A stretch of DNA of 64,000 bases, taken from positions 103,693-167,692 of the forward strand of contig NZ_WBIR01000009.1 of assembly GCF_009749395.1 (NCBI RefSeq). The letters run 5' to 3'. Below the pieces are notes generated by a model. It was not told the origin of the DNA. It ran no database searches and worked only from the letters and a program-made list of their open reading frames with translations. Of the stretch, positions 43,271 through 52,141 are shown in pieces. The position numbers and the translations under genes are program-made. Each line of letters begins with the position of its first letter. The first letter of the stretch is position 1. Source of the stretch: Agromyces salentinus. GTDB taxonomy: Bacteria > Actinomycetota > Actinomycetes > Actinomycetales > Microbacteriaceae.

Positions 43271-44664
43271 GCGACGCGCCCGACGCAACGCCCGAAGACT
43301 TCGGCGAAGCCGAGGCCGAGGCACGGGAGGCCGCCGACGCGGTGTACGCGAGCCTCATCGCGCGCGTCGGCGAGGGATCGCCGCGTCCTCGCCTCGCCCC
43401 GACACGGCGCGCCGTGGAACTGCTCGGCGACCCGCATCATTCGGCGCCGGTCATCCACCTCACCGGCACGAACGGCAAGACATCGACGAGCCGCATGATC
43501 GAGAGCCTGCTCCGGGCGTCCGGACTCCGCACGGGCCTGCTCACGAGCCCGCACCTCGAGCGCTTCACCGAGCGCATCCGCATCGACGGTGCCTCGATCG
43601 ACGACGAGGCGCTGGCCCGCAACTGGTTCGAGATCGAGCCGTTCATCGCGATCGTCGACGCCGAGCTCGAAGGCGCCGGAGAGGCGCCGCTGACCTTCTT
43701 CGAGGTCTTCACGGCCCTCGCCTTCGCGTGCTTCGCCGACGCGCCCGTCGACGTCATGGTGCTCGAGGTGGGCATGGGCGGCGAGTGGGACTCCACGAAC
43801 GTCGCCGACGGGCAGGTCGCGGTCATCACGCCGATCGACCTCGACCACCAGACCCGCCTCGGCAACGACATCGTCGAGATCGCGCGCACGAAGTCGGGCA
43901 TCATCAAGCCCGCGGCATCCGTGGTGACGGCCAGGCAGGCCGACGAGGTCATGCAGGTCCTCGAGAACGCGGCCGACCTCACCGAGTCGACCCTCGCGGT
44001 CGAGGACGACGCGTTCGCGGTGCTCAGCACGAAGGTCGCCGTCGGCGGGCAGCTCGTCTCGATCCGCGGACTCGCGGGGGAGTACCACGACGTGGCGCTG
44101 CCGCTCTTCGGCAGCCACCAGGCGCAGAACGCGGCCGTCGCCGTCGCCGCCGTCGAGGCCTTCATCGGGGCGGGCAGCGTGCGCCTCGCCGACGAGGTCG
44201 TCGAGATCGGGCTGGGATCGGTGACCTCCCCGGGTCGGCTACAGATCATCGGTGCCGACCCGACGGTGATCGTCGACGCCGCCCACAACCCGCACGGCGC
44301 CAGGTCGCTGGTCGCCGCGCTCGGCGAGGCGTTCGACTTCGACGAGGTCGCGATCGTCTTCGGCGTGCTCGGCGACAAGGATGCCGCGGGCATCCTCGAT
44401 GCGCTCCTCGACCTCGATGCGCGGTACCTCGTGACGGTGCCCGACTCCGACCGGGCGACCGATGCGGCAGAGCTCGCCGAGCTCGTCGCCGGCAAGGTCG
44501 GGGGCGACCGGGTCGCGGTCCAGCCGCGCCTCGACGACGCGCTCGAGGAGGCCCGCCGCTGGGCGGCCGAAGGCACGAAGCGGGCCGTCATCGTCACCGG
44601 GTCGGTCCTGCTCGCCGGCGAGGCCATGCGCATCGCCGCCGACCGAGGCTGGAGCGCACGATGA
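43267..44664 (+). CDS. folC: Bifunctional dihydrofolate/folylpolyglutamate synthase
   Basis: 465-residue Mur-ligase-family enzyme that ligates glutamate to dihydropteroate and folates. The P-loop [19 protein letters not shown] motif ([11 protein letters not shown]), [13 protein letters not shown], the [13 protein letters not shown] segment and C-terminal DAAHNPHGA are present. ATG 43267 overlaps the ileS stop as ATGA; its own stop overlaps the next gene. An N-terminal acidic extension of about 30 residues precedes the conserved domain. Confidence 0.97.
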   Translation: MSDAPDATPEDFGEAEAEAREAADAVYASLIARVGEGSPRPRLAPTRRAVELLGDPHHSAPVIHLTGTNGKTSTSRMIESLLRASGLRTGLLTSPHLERFTERIRIDGASIDDEALARNWFEIEPFIAIVDAELEGAGEAPLTFFEVFTALAFACFADAPVDVMVLEVGMGGEWDSTNVADGQVAVITPIDLDHQTRLGNDIVEIARTKSGIIKPAASVVTARQADEVMQVLENAADLTESTLAVEDDAFAVLSTKVAVGGQLVSIRGLAGEYHDVALPLFGSHQAQNAAVAVAAVEAFIGAGSVRLADEVVEIGLGSVTSPGRLQIIGADPTVIVDAAHNPHGARSLVAALGEAFDFDEVAIVFGVLGDKDAAGILDALLDLDARYLVTVPDSDRATDAAELAELVAGKVGGDRVAVQPRLDDALEEARRWAAEGTKRAVIVTGSVLLAGEAMRIAADRGWSAR

Positions 44665-45098
44665 CCGGCACGAACGAACCGCAGCCCGACACGGGCGTGG
44701 CGCCGCGGGCGACGGCACCGCGGTCGGTGCGCGCGAGCCTCGCGTCGATCGTGCTCGGCTTCGAGCTCATCGTCGTGTTCCTCGCCGCGCTCATGATCTG
44801 GGGCCTGACCCCCGAGGACGGTGGCATGTTCGGCCTGCCCCGGTGGGCCGCGCTCGTCGCCGGCGGCGTCGTGATCCTCGTCATGATCGCCACGATCGGC
44901 CTCCTCCGGTTCCGCTGGGCGTACGCGCTGGGCTGGGCCGTGCAGGTGCTGATCCTCGCCGCGGGCTTCATCCACCCCGCGATGTTCTTCATCGGCGCGC
45001 TCTTCGGCGGCATCTGGACGTACTGCATGATCGCCGGTGAACGCATCGACCGAGAGAAGGCGGCGACGTTCGCCGCCCACCGAAAGGAACAGGAATGA
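44661..45098 (+). CDS. DUF4233 membrane protein
   Basis: 145 residues with four predicted transmembrane helices (about 28-50, 63-83, 87-105, 108-125) and a charged C-terminal tail (GERIDREKAATFAAHRKEQE). It matches the DUF4233 family, found almost only in Actinobacteria between folC and ndk. Function unknown. Overlaps folC and ndk by ATGA at both ends, so it is translated with them. Confidence 0.88.
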   Translation: MTGTNEPQPDTGVAPRATAPRSVRASLASIVLGFELIVVFLAALMIWGLTPEDGGMFGLPRWAALVAGGVVILVMIATIGLLRFRWAYALGWAVQVLILAAGFIHPAMFFIGALFGGIWTYCMIAGERIDREKAATFAAHRKEQE

Positions 45099-45517
45099 CC
45101 ACCCCCATCGAAGAGACCCTCGTCCTCGTCAAGCCCGACGGCGTGGCCCGCAACCTGACCGGCGAGATCCTGCGCCGCATCGAGGCGAAGGGGTACTCGC
45201 TCGTCGACATCCGCCTCGTGCAGGCCGACCGTGAACTCCTCGCGAAGCACTACGCCGAGCACGAGGGCAAGCCGTTCTACGAGCCGCTCGTCGAGTTCAT
45301 GGAGTCCGGACCGGTCGTCGCGATCCGCGTCGCCGGGAACCGCGTCATCGAGGGCTTCCGCTCGCTCGCCGGCACCACCGACCCGACGACGGCGGCTCCC
45401 GGCACCATCCGCGGCGACTTCGGTCGCGACTGGGGCCTCAAGGTGCAGCAGAACCTCGTGCACGGCTCCGACTCGGTCGAGTCGGCCGATCGCGAGCTCG
45501 CGCTCTGGTTCGCCTGA
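45095..45517 (+). CDS. ndk: Nucleoside diphosphate kinase
   Basis: 140-residue enzyme balancing nucleoside triphosphate pools by phosphate transfer through His123 (NLVHGSDSVESA). The N-terminal LVLVKPDGVARN and the Kpn-loop-like SLAGTTDPTTAAPGTIRGDF are standard. ATG 45095 overlaps the DUF4233 stop; it ends the ileS operon, with an 18-pair hairpin 16 bases later. Confidence 0.98.
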   Translation: MTTPIEETLVLVKPDGVARNLTGEILRRIEAKGYSLVDIRLVQADRELLAKHYAEHEGKPFYEPLVEFMESGPVVAIRVAGNRVIEGFRSLAGTTDPTTAAPGTIRGDFGRDWGLKVQQNLVHGSDSVESADRELALWFA

Positions 45518-45532
45518 GCATCATCAGGACGG

Positions 45533-45573
45533 CGGATGCCCCGTCGACGCCGAGCGCGTCGACGGGGCATCCG
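45533..45573. terminator. Bidirectional terminator between ndk and VKOR gene
   Basis: An 18-base inverted repeat, CGGATGCCCCGTCGACGC (45533-45550) against GCGTCGACGGGGCATCCG (45556-45573), with a CGAGC loop. It lies between convergent genes and has the same CGGATGCCCCG arm as the sufT hairpin. Confidence 0.85.
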
Positions 45574-45622
45574 TCACTTCCAGGGCCAGTCATGCCACGG
45601 CCCTCGCTCCGCGGCGGTCCGC

Positions 45623-46249
45623 TCAGCGCCAGAGATTCTGGAGGTCGATCATGACGCGCGGGATCGCGTTCATCTGCGCCTGGGCGAGCAGGACGATGAC
45701 GGCATAGCAGACCACCGTGATCACGGGGATCCAGCCGTACCAGGCGGCTGCCAGCCGTCGCACACGTTCCGACGTGGGAATATGTCCCGAGCGGAGGTTG
45801 TGCAGCGTCACGATCCAGAACACGGGGATGGTGACCGCCCACGTGAGCATGCACCAGGGGCACAGCACGTCGAGCACGTAGATACTCTGGTAGATCAGCC
45901 AGCCGACGAACCCGAGCGCGCCCGCGACGCCGACGTTGAGCCCGAGCCAGAACCAGCGCGAGAAGGCGGCTCCCGCGAGGATCGCGACGCCGATCGTGAT
46001 CACCACCGGCCACGCCATCATGCCGATGAACGGGTTCGGGAACCCGAACGCCGAGCCCTGCCAGGATGCGAGGTTGGTGCTGCACCCGACCAGGACGCCC
46101 ACGTTGCAGTTCGGGACGTGCTCGGGATCCATCAGCGTGAGGACCTTCTCCAGGGAGAGCTCGTACGCGGCGAGCAGGCCCAGCGCGCCGAGCACGATGA
46201 GGGAGATGGCGAGGCCGACGGGTCTCGGGCGAGCTGGGGCATCCGACAT
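45623..46249 (-). CDS. Vitamin K epoxide reductase (VKOR) family protein
   Basis: 208-residue membrane protein with five likely helices. The VKOR redox centre CPWC is at residues 130-133 (LCPWCMLTW), with the shuttle cysteines Cys48 and Cys56 (NCNVGVLVGC). Actinobacterial VKOR re-oxidises the periplasmic-side thiol oxidase DsbA with menaquinone as acceptor; no thioredoxin-like domain is fused and no dsbA-like gene is nearby. The ATG at 46249 is six bases after CACAAT, so it may be leaderless. Convergent with ndk and divergent from rne. Confidence 0.94.
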   Translation of the reverse strand: MSDAPARPRPVGLAISLIVLGALGLLAAYELSLEKVLTLMDPEHVPNCNVGVLVGCSTNLASWQGSAFGFPNPFIGMMAWPVVITIGVAILAGAAFSRWFWLGLNVGVAGALGFVGWLIYQSIYVLDVLCPWCMLTWAVTIPVFWIVTLHNLRSGHIPTSERVRRLAAAWYGWIPVITVVCYAVIVLLAQAQMNAIPRVMIDLQNLWR

Positions 46250-46255
46250 GTCTCG

Positions 46256-46261
46256 ATTGTG
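46256..46261 (-). promoter_or_regulatory. -10 box of leaderless VKOR gene
   Basis: ATTGTG on the plus strand reads CACAAT on the minus strand and is six bases upstream of the VKOR ATG; no ribosome site is present. Confidence 0.45.
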
Positions 46262-46296
46262 GCATGCGCAATCGGACGGTTCCCCGCCGGTCGTGC

Positions 46297-46302
46297 GATA
46301 AT
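46297..46302 (+). promoter_or_regulatory. -10 box of rne, with a long 5' leader
   Basis: GATAAT in the 273-base gap before rne. It implies a leader of about 215 bases with a CGGATGC-ACC-GCATCCG palindrome at 46352-46368. RNase E genes elsewhere are autoregulated through long leaders; here this is inference. Confidence 0.5.
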
Positions 46303-46351
46303 CGAGGAAGTCGACCGGGCCGCGCCCGGACCGGCGCCAATGAAGGCTTCA

Positions 46352-46368
46352 CGGATGCACCGCATCCG
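46352..46368. repeat. CGGATGC/GCATCCG palindrome in rne leader
   Basis: Seven-base arms around ACC, the same core as the GGATGCC hairpins elsewhere, but here within a 5' leader rather than after a gene. Confidence 0.6.
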
Positions 46369-46522
46369 CATGGGCGGTGAGCACACCGCAAGACGTGGCG
46401 ACAAGGCAACCGGCCGGTCGCAGTAGGTGAGAATTGGCGGTCCTGCGTACCACGCAGTACCGCTCGAGAGAGTACGGAGAGGGTGGCGCGGCCACCCCGA
46501 CCGGCGTAGGAGTGCACCAGAG

Positions 46523-49327
46523 ATGGTGGAAGGCAACGAGCACCAGAGCAACCAATCCGATTCCAAAGGCGCGCCCAAGCGGCGCGGCGGCCTCTTCGGC
46601 GGCCGGCGCGGTCGCGGGCGTGGTCAGCAGGACGCGCCGCCGCAGGCCCAGCAGGTCGACGTCGCGCCTGAGGAGGTCGTGACCGATCCCGCGCCCACGG
46701 AGGGCGTCGCGACCGCACAGGCCGAGCCCGCCGCCGTGGCCGACGCGCCGACGGGCGACTCCCAGCAGGAGCCCGCACGCCCCGACCCCGAGGATGCGCC
46801 CCACGGCCGACACGTGGCCGAGGGGGGTGACGAGCCGGCCGCCGAGGCGCCGGCCGCCGTGTCGCCGATCCCGGCGAACCTCACGACGACGTCGCTGATC
46901 TTCCACGCACCTCCCGTGCTCGTGGTCCCCGACGAGCCGACGCGGCCCGACCGGGGCGAACGCGCCGAGCGCAGCGATCGCGACGGGTCCGATCGCGGCG
47001 GCCGCGACACGTCCGATCGCGGCGGCCGTGACGACGACGAGGCCTCGAGCGTGCGTCGCCGCACCCGTCGCCGGAGCGGCGAGGAGCCGCGCGGCAACGG
47101 CGACCAGCCTGCGAACACGGTCGTCAAGGTGCGCACGCCCCGCGAGCCCGAGCTCATCACGGAGCCGCAGCGCGTCAAGGGATCCACCCGACTCGAGGCC
47201 AAGAAACAGCGCAGGCGCGACGGCCGCGATGCCGGACGCCGCCGCACCATCATCACGGAGTCGGAGTTCCTCGCCCGCCGCGAGTCCGTCGACCGGTCGA
47301 TGATCGTGCGCGAGAAGGGCGGCCGCATCCAGATCGGCGTGCTCGAGGACGGCGTGCTCGTCGAGCACTACGTCGCGCGCAACCAGGAGGCCTCGCTCAT
47401 CGGCAACGTCTACCTCGGCCGAGTGCAGAACGTGCTGCCGAGCATGGAGGCGGCCTTCGTCGACATCGGTCGCGGACGCAATGCCGTCCTCTACTCGGGC
47501 GAGGTCGACTGGGACGCCGCCGCCGAGAACGGCGAGAAGAACCAGCCGCGGCGCATCGAGCTCGCGCTCAAGCCCGGCGACCGCGTCCTCGTGCAGGTCA
47601 CGAAGGACCCCGTCGGCCACAAGGGCGCCCGCCTGACGAGCCAGGTCTCACTTCCCGGACGCTACCTCGTGTACGTGCCCAACGGCTCGATGAACGGCAT
47701 CAGCCGGAAGCTGCCCGACACCGAGCGTGCGCGCCTGAAGAAGATCCTCAAGGAGGTGCTGCCCGAGAACCAGGGCGTGATCGTGCGCACCGCCGCCGAG
47801 GGCGCCACCGAGGAGCAACTGACGCTCGACGTCAACCGCCTCATCGCGCAGTGGGCCGACATCTCAGCCCAGCTCGAGAAGGTGCAGGCTCCGGCGCTGC
47901 TCCACTCGGAGCCCGACCTGCTCATCAAGATCGTTCGCGACGTCTTCAACGAGGACTTCCAGAAGATGATCATCGAGGGCGACGAGGCGCGCGGCACGAT
48001 CGAGCGCTACCTCCGTGCGGTGGCACCCGACCTGCTCGAGCGCATCGAGGCCTACGCCGGCGACCGCGACTCGTTCGACGAGTTCCGCATCAGCGAGCAG
48101 ATCGAGAAGGCGCTCGACCGCAAGGTCTTCCTGCCGTCGGGAGGATCGCTCGTCATCGATCGGACCGAGGCGATGACGGTCGTCGACGTGAACACGGGAA
48201 AGTTCGTCGGCTCAGGCGGAAACCTCGAGGAGACGGTCACCAAGAACAACCTCGAGGCGGCGGAGGAGATCGTCCGCCAGCTCCGGCTCCGCGACATCGG
48301 CGGCATCATCGTCGTCGACTTCATCGACATGGTGCTCGAGTCCAATCGCGACCTCGTGCTGCGCCGGCTGATCGAGTGTCTCTCGCGCGACCGCACCAAG
48401 CACCAGGTCGCCGAGGTCACCTCGCTCGGGCTCGTGCAGATGACCCGCAAGAAGCTCGGCCTCGGCCTGCTCGAGACGTTCAGCGAGCCGTGCGAGGTCT
48501 GCGCGGGCCGCGGCATCGTCGTCCACCACGAGCCGGTGCTGAAGCATCGCGCACCGCAGCAGCCCGAACGCCGACGCAACAACGGCCGCGGCGGCAACTC
48601 CTCGGGTGCACCTGCCCAGCCGCAGCACGTCGTCGCCGAGCCGAAGGCGCACACCGGCACGCACGCGATCACCGAGGACGTCAAGCACGCCCTCGCCCAG
48701 ATCGCCGCGTCGACCATCCCGCACTCCGAGCACCGCGACGAGCAGGCCTCGGCGGGTTCCGATGCGCCGGCCGCCACGGAGGCCGGGGAGAAGCCGGCCG
48801 ACGAGCAGGGCACGCGCTCGGGCCGTCGCCGTGGGCGGGGCCGTCGCGCCTCGCGCGAGCAGACGACTGCGAACACCCCGGCTGAGGAGGATGTCCCGAC
48901 GTCGACCTCGCCCGAGGAGCCCGCGGATGCCGCGGATGCCGCGGATGCCGCGACGATCGACGCCGCTCCGGCGCCGTCCGTCGGCGAGGACGAGGCACCT
49001 GCCGGCGAATTCGACATCGCGGATGCCGCTGCCGGGTCGCAGGAGTCCGCGGAGGCTCGGGCCGAGGCACTGCCCGACGTGGCGGCCATCCTCGACCTGC
49101 CCGTCGTCACGACGCCGCGCGCACGGCCCGAGACCGCGGCCACCGCCGAACTCCTCGACTCCGTGCTGGACGCGCTGCCTGCCCCGAAGAAGGCCGGCGA
49201 GGGTCGCTCCCGGAGCCGTCGCGTGTCGACCGCGGCGCTGTCACCGGCGGGCGGTGCCCCGGTGATCACCCGCGCGGGCGCTGCGAACGCCGACGACGCC
49301 GTGCACGGGGCATCCGAGTCCGACTGA
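46523..49327 (+). CDS. rne: Ribonuclease E/G family endoribonuclease
   Basis: 934-residue Rne/Rng-type RNase, central to mRNA turnover and rRNA processing. Layout: a disordered N-terminal arm (about 1-260) rich in Arg, Asp, Pro with repeats DRGGRD; S1 domain (about 270-350, NVYLGRVQNVLPSMEAAFVDIG); RNase H-like and DNase I-like catalytic core with the metal-binding VVDVNTGKF and IIVVDFIDM; the zinc-link cysteines in CEVCAGRG; then a disordered Ala/Glu-rich C-terminal arm. Such two-armed forms are usual in actinobacteria. ATG 46523 follows TAGGAG by ten bases; the open frame upstream has no signal. Confidence 0.95.
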   Translation: MVEGNEHQSNQSDSKGAPKRRGGLFGGRRGRGRGQQDAPPQAQQVDVAPEEVVTDPAPTEGVATAQAEPAAVADAPTGDSQQEPARPDPEDAPHGRHVAEGGDEPAAEAPAAVSPIPANLTTTSLIFHAPPVLVVPDEPTRPDRGERAERSDRDGSDRGGRDTSDRGGRDDDEASSVRRRTRRRSGEEPRGNGDQPANTVVKVRTPREPELITEPQRVKGSTRLEAKKQRRRDGRDAGRRRTIITESEFLARRESVDRSMIVREKGGRIQIGVLEDGVLVEHYVARNQEASLIGNVYLGRVQNVLPSMEAAFVDIGRGRNAVLYSGEVDWDAAAENGEKNQPRRIELALKPGDRVLVQVTKDPVGHKGARLTSQVSLPGRYLVYVPNGSMNGISRKLPDTERARLKKILKEVLPENQGVIVRTAAEGATEEQLTLDVNRLIAQWADISAQLEKVQAPALLHSEPDLLIKIVRDVFNEDFQKMIIEGDEARGTIERYLRAVAPDLLERIEAYAGDRDSFDEFRISEQIEKALDRKVFLPSGGSLVIDRTEAMTVVDVNTGKFVGSGGNLEETVTKNNLEAAEEIVRQLRLRDIGGIIVVDFIDMVLESNRDLVLRRLIECLSRDRTKHQVAEVTSLGLVQMTRKKLGLGLLETFSEPCEVCAGRGIVVHHEPVLKHRAPQQPERRRNNGRGGNSSGAPAQPQHVVAEPKAHTGTHAITEDVKHALAQIAASTIPHSEHRDEQASAGSDAPAATEAGEKPADEQGTRSGRRRGRGRRASREQTTANTPAEEDVPTSTSPEEPADAADAADAATIDAAPAPSVGEDEAPAGEFDIADAAAGSQESAEARAEALPDVAAILDLPVVTTPRARPETAATAELLDSVLDALPAPKKAGEGRSRSRRVSTAALSPAGGAPVITRAGAANADDAVHGASESD
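46988..47028 (+). repeat. Direct repeat in rne N-terminal arm
   Basis: TCCGATCGCGGCGGCCG occurs at 46988-47004 and 47012-47028 (24-base period), encoding two SDRGGRD units, an RG-rich type of sequence that can bind RNA. Confidence 0.7.
48925..48951 (+). repeat. Three tandem GGATGCCGC units in rne C-terminal arm
   Basis: GGATGCCGC is repeated three times without gap, encoding Asp-Ala-Ala units. Each unit carries the GGATGCC motif seen in intergenic hairpins; length may vary between strains by slippage. Confidence 0.8.
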
Positions 49328-49339
49328 GTCGGTGCGCAT

Positions 49340-49385
49340 CGCGATCGGGCCCCGAGCGACGTCAGTCGGACGGGGCCCCATCGCG
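49340..49385. terminator. Bidirectional hairpin between rne and DUF4031 gene
   Basis: CGCGATCGGGCCCC (49340-49353) pairs with GGGGCCCCATCGCG (49372-49385) with one mismatch. The right arm lies inside the last codons of the convergent DUF4031 gene. Confidence 0.6.
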
Positions 49386-49661
49386 TTCGCGTCGCTCCCG
49401 CCGTTCGCGGGGCGAGACGCGGAGTCCGCTGGCGGCGAGGCGCCGCACGAGCTCGCGCGGCGCCACGGGCTCGGCCCCGGCTGCGACGAGCTCGTCGTAG
49501 CGTTCGACGGGAACGTCGTAGTGGTCGAGGTCGAACGCACGGGCCGGGAGGCCGGCGCGATCGGCGAACGCACGGAGCTCGGCGATCGACTCGTCGCTCA
49601 CGAGGTGGGACCACGTGGTGCCGTGCTTCGGCCACAGCGGCGTGTCGATGAGCACGGTCAT
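49362..49661 (-). CDS. DUF4031 domain protein
   Basis: 99 residues, soluble. The N-terminal stretch (TVLIDTPLWPKHGTTWSHLVSDESIAELRAFADRAG) with conserved Trp and His and the FDLDHYDVPVERYD motif match DUF4031, a family of unknown function. The C-terminus is Arg/Glu-rich. ATG 49661 is six bases after TAGGAT on the minus strand: leaderless. It stands alone between rne and rplU. Confidence 0.88.
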   Translation of the reverse strand: MTVLIDTPLWPKHGTTWSHLVSDESIAELRAFADRAGLPARAFDLDHYDVPVERYDELVAAGAEPVAPRELVRRLAASGLRVSPRERRERRERDGAPSD

Positions 49662-49667
49662 GGCACG

Positions 49668-49673
49668 ATCCTA
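49668..49673 (-). promoter_or_regulatory. -10 box of leaderless DUF4031 gene
   Basis: ATCCTA on the plus strand reads TAGGAT on the minus strand, exactly six bases from the ATG, without ribosome site. Confidence 0.6.
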
Positions 49674-49708
49674 GGCCGCCCGACTCGCGACGCGCCGATG
49701 GCCCGCGT

Positions 49709-49737
49709 TTGACCCACCCAGATCCATCCGGTAAACT
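49709..49737 (+). promoter_or_regulatory. Sigma70-type promoter of rplU-rpmA(-obgE)
   Basis: TTGACC (49709-49714) and TAAACT (49732-49737) are 17 bases apart, the best -35/-10 pair in the window. RNA should start near 49744. Confidence 0.75.
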
Positions 49738-49743
49738 CGACCG

Positions 49744-49913
49744 TTGGTGCCGCCGCTTATCCCGGTATGCCCCACTGCAGGCTCCTCCCATGGAGAACCG
49801 CCTGCACCATCGTTTTCTGGCAGTGACGACCCTCCTTCCCGCTGGGGTCCCGCGCAGTGACACCCCATCAGACAGTCGGAATCCCCGTGGTTCCCCAGAG
49901 ATAGGTACGAGTA
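49744..49913 (+). promoter_or_regulatory. rplU 5' leader (about 170 bases), possible structured regulator
   Basis: No coding frame is supported. Complementary pairs are visible: GCAGGC with GCCTGC (around 49780-49805), a GACCCT/GGGGTC pair and GGAATCCCC with GGTTCCCC-type runs near the end. Ribosomal-protein leaders often bind the protein product; an L21 autoregulatory element is plausible but I cannot match it to a known family. Confidence 0.4.
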
Positions 49914-50222
49914 GTGGTTTACGCAGTAGTGCGCGCCGGCGGTCGGCAGGAGAAGGTCGAAGTCGGCACCATCGTGACGACCGACCGCATCAAGGGCGAC
50001 AAGGACGGCAACGTCCAGCTCGTCCCGGTCCTCCTCGTCGACGGCGACAACATCACCTCCGACGCCAAGTCGCTCGCGAAGGTCACGGTCACGGCAGAGG
50101 TCCTCAACGACCTCCGCGGTCCGAAGATCGTGATCCAGAAGTTCAAGAACAAGACCGGCTACAAGAAGCGCCAGGGCCACCGTCAGGAGCTCACGCGCCT
50201 CAAGGTCACCGGCATCAAGTAG
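49914..50222 (+). CDS. rplU: 50S ribosomal protein L21
   Basis: 102-residue large-subunit protein that binds 23S rRNA near L20. [16 protein letters not shown] at the N-terminus and [24 protein letters not shown] at the C-terminus are the family signature. GTG 49914 fits the usual N-terminus; AGATAGG lies about ten bases upstream. First gene of rplU-rpmA-obgE, after a long leader. Confidence 0.98.
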   Translation: MVYAVVRAGGRQEKVEVGTIVTTDRIKGDKDGNVQLVPVLLVDGDNITSDAKSLAKVTVTAEVLNDLRGPKIVIQKFKNKTGYKKRQGHRQELTRLKVTGIK

Positions 50223-50250
50223 CAGCAGCGGCTCGCAAGGAGAATCAGAC

Positions 50251-50508
50251 ATGGCACACAAAAAGGGAGCGAGCTCCACTCGCAACGGTCGTGACTCGAA
50301 CGCCCAGCGCCTCGGCGTGAAGCGCTTCGGCGGCCAGGTCGTCAGCGCGGGCGAGATCCTCGTCCGCCAGCGCGGCACCCACTTCCACCCGGGTGCGGGC
50401 GTCGGTCGCGGTGGCGACGACACGCTCTTCGCGCTCGAGGCCGGCTCGGTGCAGTTCGGCACCAAGGGCGGCCGCAAGGTGGTCAACATCGTGGCGGCCG
50501 GCGAATAG
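50251..50508 (+). CDS. rpmA: 50S ribosomal protein L27
   Basis: 85-residue protein whose N-terminal tail reaches the peptidyl-transferase centre. [28 protein letters not shown] is canonical, starting without the cleavable prefix found in Firmicutes. ATG 50251 follows AAGGAG by eight bases. A hairpin terminator follows. Confidence 0.98.
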   Translation: MAHKKGASSTRNGRDSNAQRLGVKRFGGQVVSAGEILVRQRGTHFHPGAGVGRGGDDTLFALEAGSVQFGTKGGRKVVNIVAAGE

Positions 50509-50524
50509 CCGACCGACAGGTTTT

Positions 50525-50554
50525 CGTGAGGGCGGGCTTCGGCTCGCCCTCACG
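50525..50554 (+). terminator. Hairpin after rpmA
   Basis: CGTGAGGGCG (50525-50534) pairs with CGCCCTCACG (50545-50554); the inner bases close a TTCG-type loop, and TGTTTCC follows. It may partly separate the ribosomal genes from obgE. Confidence 0.8.
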
Positions 50555-50581
50555 TGTTTCCAGAGTAGAAAGGCAGGGCGC

Positions 50582-52141
50582 ATGGTCAGCTTCGTCGACG
50601 AGGTGACGCTGTTCGTGCGCGCCGGGCACGGGGGCAACGGGTGCGTCTCGGTGCGCCGGGAGAAGTTCAAGCCCCTCGCGGGCCCCGACGGCGGCAACGG
50701 CGGCAGCGGCGGCGACATCGTGCTCGTCGCCGACCCCCAGGTCACGACGCTCCTCGCGTACCACGGGCGTCCGCACCGCAGTTCCGGCAACGGCCAGCCC
50801 GGCATGGGCGACAACCGGTCGGGCGCGGCCGGTGAGCCGCTCGAACTGCCCGTCCCCGTGGGCACGGTCGTCAAGGACGCCGACGGCGACGAGCTCATCG
50901 ACATGACCGAGCCCGGCATGCGCTACGTCGTGGCCCCTGGTGGTCAGGGCGGCCTCGGCAATGCCGCGCTCGCGTCGACCAAGCGCAAGGCCCCGGGCTT
51001 CGCACTGCTCGGCACGCTCGGTTACGAGGGCGAGGTCAAGCTCGTCCTGAAGTCCATCGCCGACGTCGCGCTCGTCGGCTACCCCTCGGCCGGCAAGTCG
51101 AGCCTCATCGCGGCCATGTCCGCGGCGCGGCCGAAGATCGCCGACTACCCCTTCACCACGCTGCACCCGAACCTCGGCGTCGTCGAGGCCGGCGACCACC
51201 GGTTCACCGTGGCCGACGTGCCCGGGCTCATCGAGGGCGCGAGCGAGGGCAAGGGCCTCGGCCTCGAGTTCCTCCGGCACGTCGAGCGATGCTCCGCCCT
51301 GCTCCACGTCCTCGACTGCGCGACGTTGGAACCCGGTCGCGACCCGATCAGCGATCTCGACGTGATCCTCGGCGAACTCGCCGCATATCCCGTGCCCGAG
51401 GGGCAGACGCCGCTCCTCGAGCGCCCCCAGCTCATCGCCCTGAACAAGATCGACGTGCCCGAGGCACGCGAGCTCGCCGAGATGGTCAAGCCCGAGTTCG
51501 AGGCCCGCGGCTTCACGGTCTTCGAGATCTCCACCGTCAGCCACGAGGGCCTGCGCCAGCTCGGCTTCGCCCTCGGCGCGCTCGTCGACGAGGAGCGCAA
51601 GGCCGCGGCCGCGGCCATCGAGGCCGGCGGGCCGCGCATCGTGATCCGCCCGAAGGCCGTCAACGAGGTCGACTACGTCGTCAAGGCCGAGGGCGGTTCG
51701 TACGGCACCATCTACCGCATCCTCGGCGGCAAGCCCGAACGCTGGGTGCAGCAGACCGACTTCGCGAACGACGAGGCCGTCGGCTTCCTTGCCGATCGCC
51801 TCGCGCGTCTCGGGGTCGAGGACGCGCTCGTCCGCGCGGGCGCCGTCGCGGGATCGACCGTCGTGATCGGCCCGGGCACCGGAGTCATCTTCGACTGGGA
51901 GCCGACGCTCACCTCGACGGCCGAGCTCATCACCGCGCCTCGCGGCACGGATGTGCGCCTCGACGAGAACCGGCGTGCCACGCGTGCCGAGCGTCGGAGC
52001 GACTACCACGAGCGCATGGACGCCAAGGCCGAAGCACGCGCGGAGCTCGATCGCGAGCGCGAGGCCGGGATGTGGGCCGATGAACCCGGCGCGGAGGCCG
52101 CACCGGCCGCTGCGACGGCGGAGGCCGAGGACGAGCGATGA
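50582..52141 (+). CDS. obgE: Obg-family GTPase (CgtA)
   Basis: 519-residue essential GTPase acting in 50S ribosome assembly and stress response. Domains: glycine-rich Obg domain (1-158; [27 protein letters not shown]), G domain with P-loop GYPSAGKSS, switch [16 protein letters not shown] and NKID, then the C-terminal OCT domain ([19 protein letters not shown]...) and a charged tail. ATG 50582 has AAAGG upstream; longer in-frame starts run into rpmA. It overlaps proB by ATGA. Confidence 0.97.
   Translation: MVSFVDEVTLFVRAGHGGNGCVSVRREKFKPLAGPDGGNGGSGGDIVLVADPQVTTLLAYHGRPHRSSGNGQPGMGDNRSGAAGEPLELPVPVGTVVKDADGDELIDMTEPGMRYVVAPGGQGGLGNAALASTKRKAPGFALLGTLGYEGEVKLVLKSIADVALVGYPSAGKSSLIAAMSAARPKIADYPFTTLHPNLGVVEAGDHRFTVADVPGLIEGASEGKGLGLEFLRHVERCSALLHVLDCATLEPGRDPISDLDVILGELAAYPVPEGQTPLLERPQLIALNKIDVPEARELAEMVKPEFEARGFTVFEISTVSHEGLRQLGFALGALVDEERKAAAAAIEAGGPRIVIRPKAVNEVDYVVKAEGGSYGTIYRILGGKPERWVQQTDFANDEAVGFLADRLARLGVEDALVRAGAVAGSTVVIGPGTGVIFDWEPTLTSTAELITAPRGTDVRLDENRRATRAERRSDYHERMDAKAEARAELDREREAGMWADEPGAEAAPAAATAEAEDER

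Noticed and set aside
45536..46426. 296-codon plus-strand frame opposite the VKOR gene
   Set aside because: The minus strand encodes a complete VKOR protein with CPWC; the plus frame is Arg/Asp-rich and lacks signals.
48925..48951. Tandem GGATGCCGC units as an uptake or integration signal
   Set aside because: They are in frame inside the disordered arm of RNase E and are best explained as slippage in low-complexity coding DNA; kept only as a repeat.
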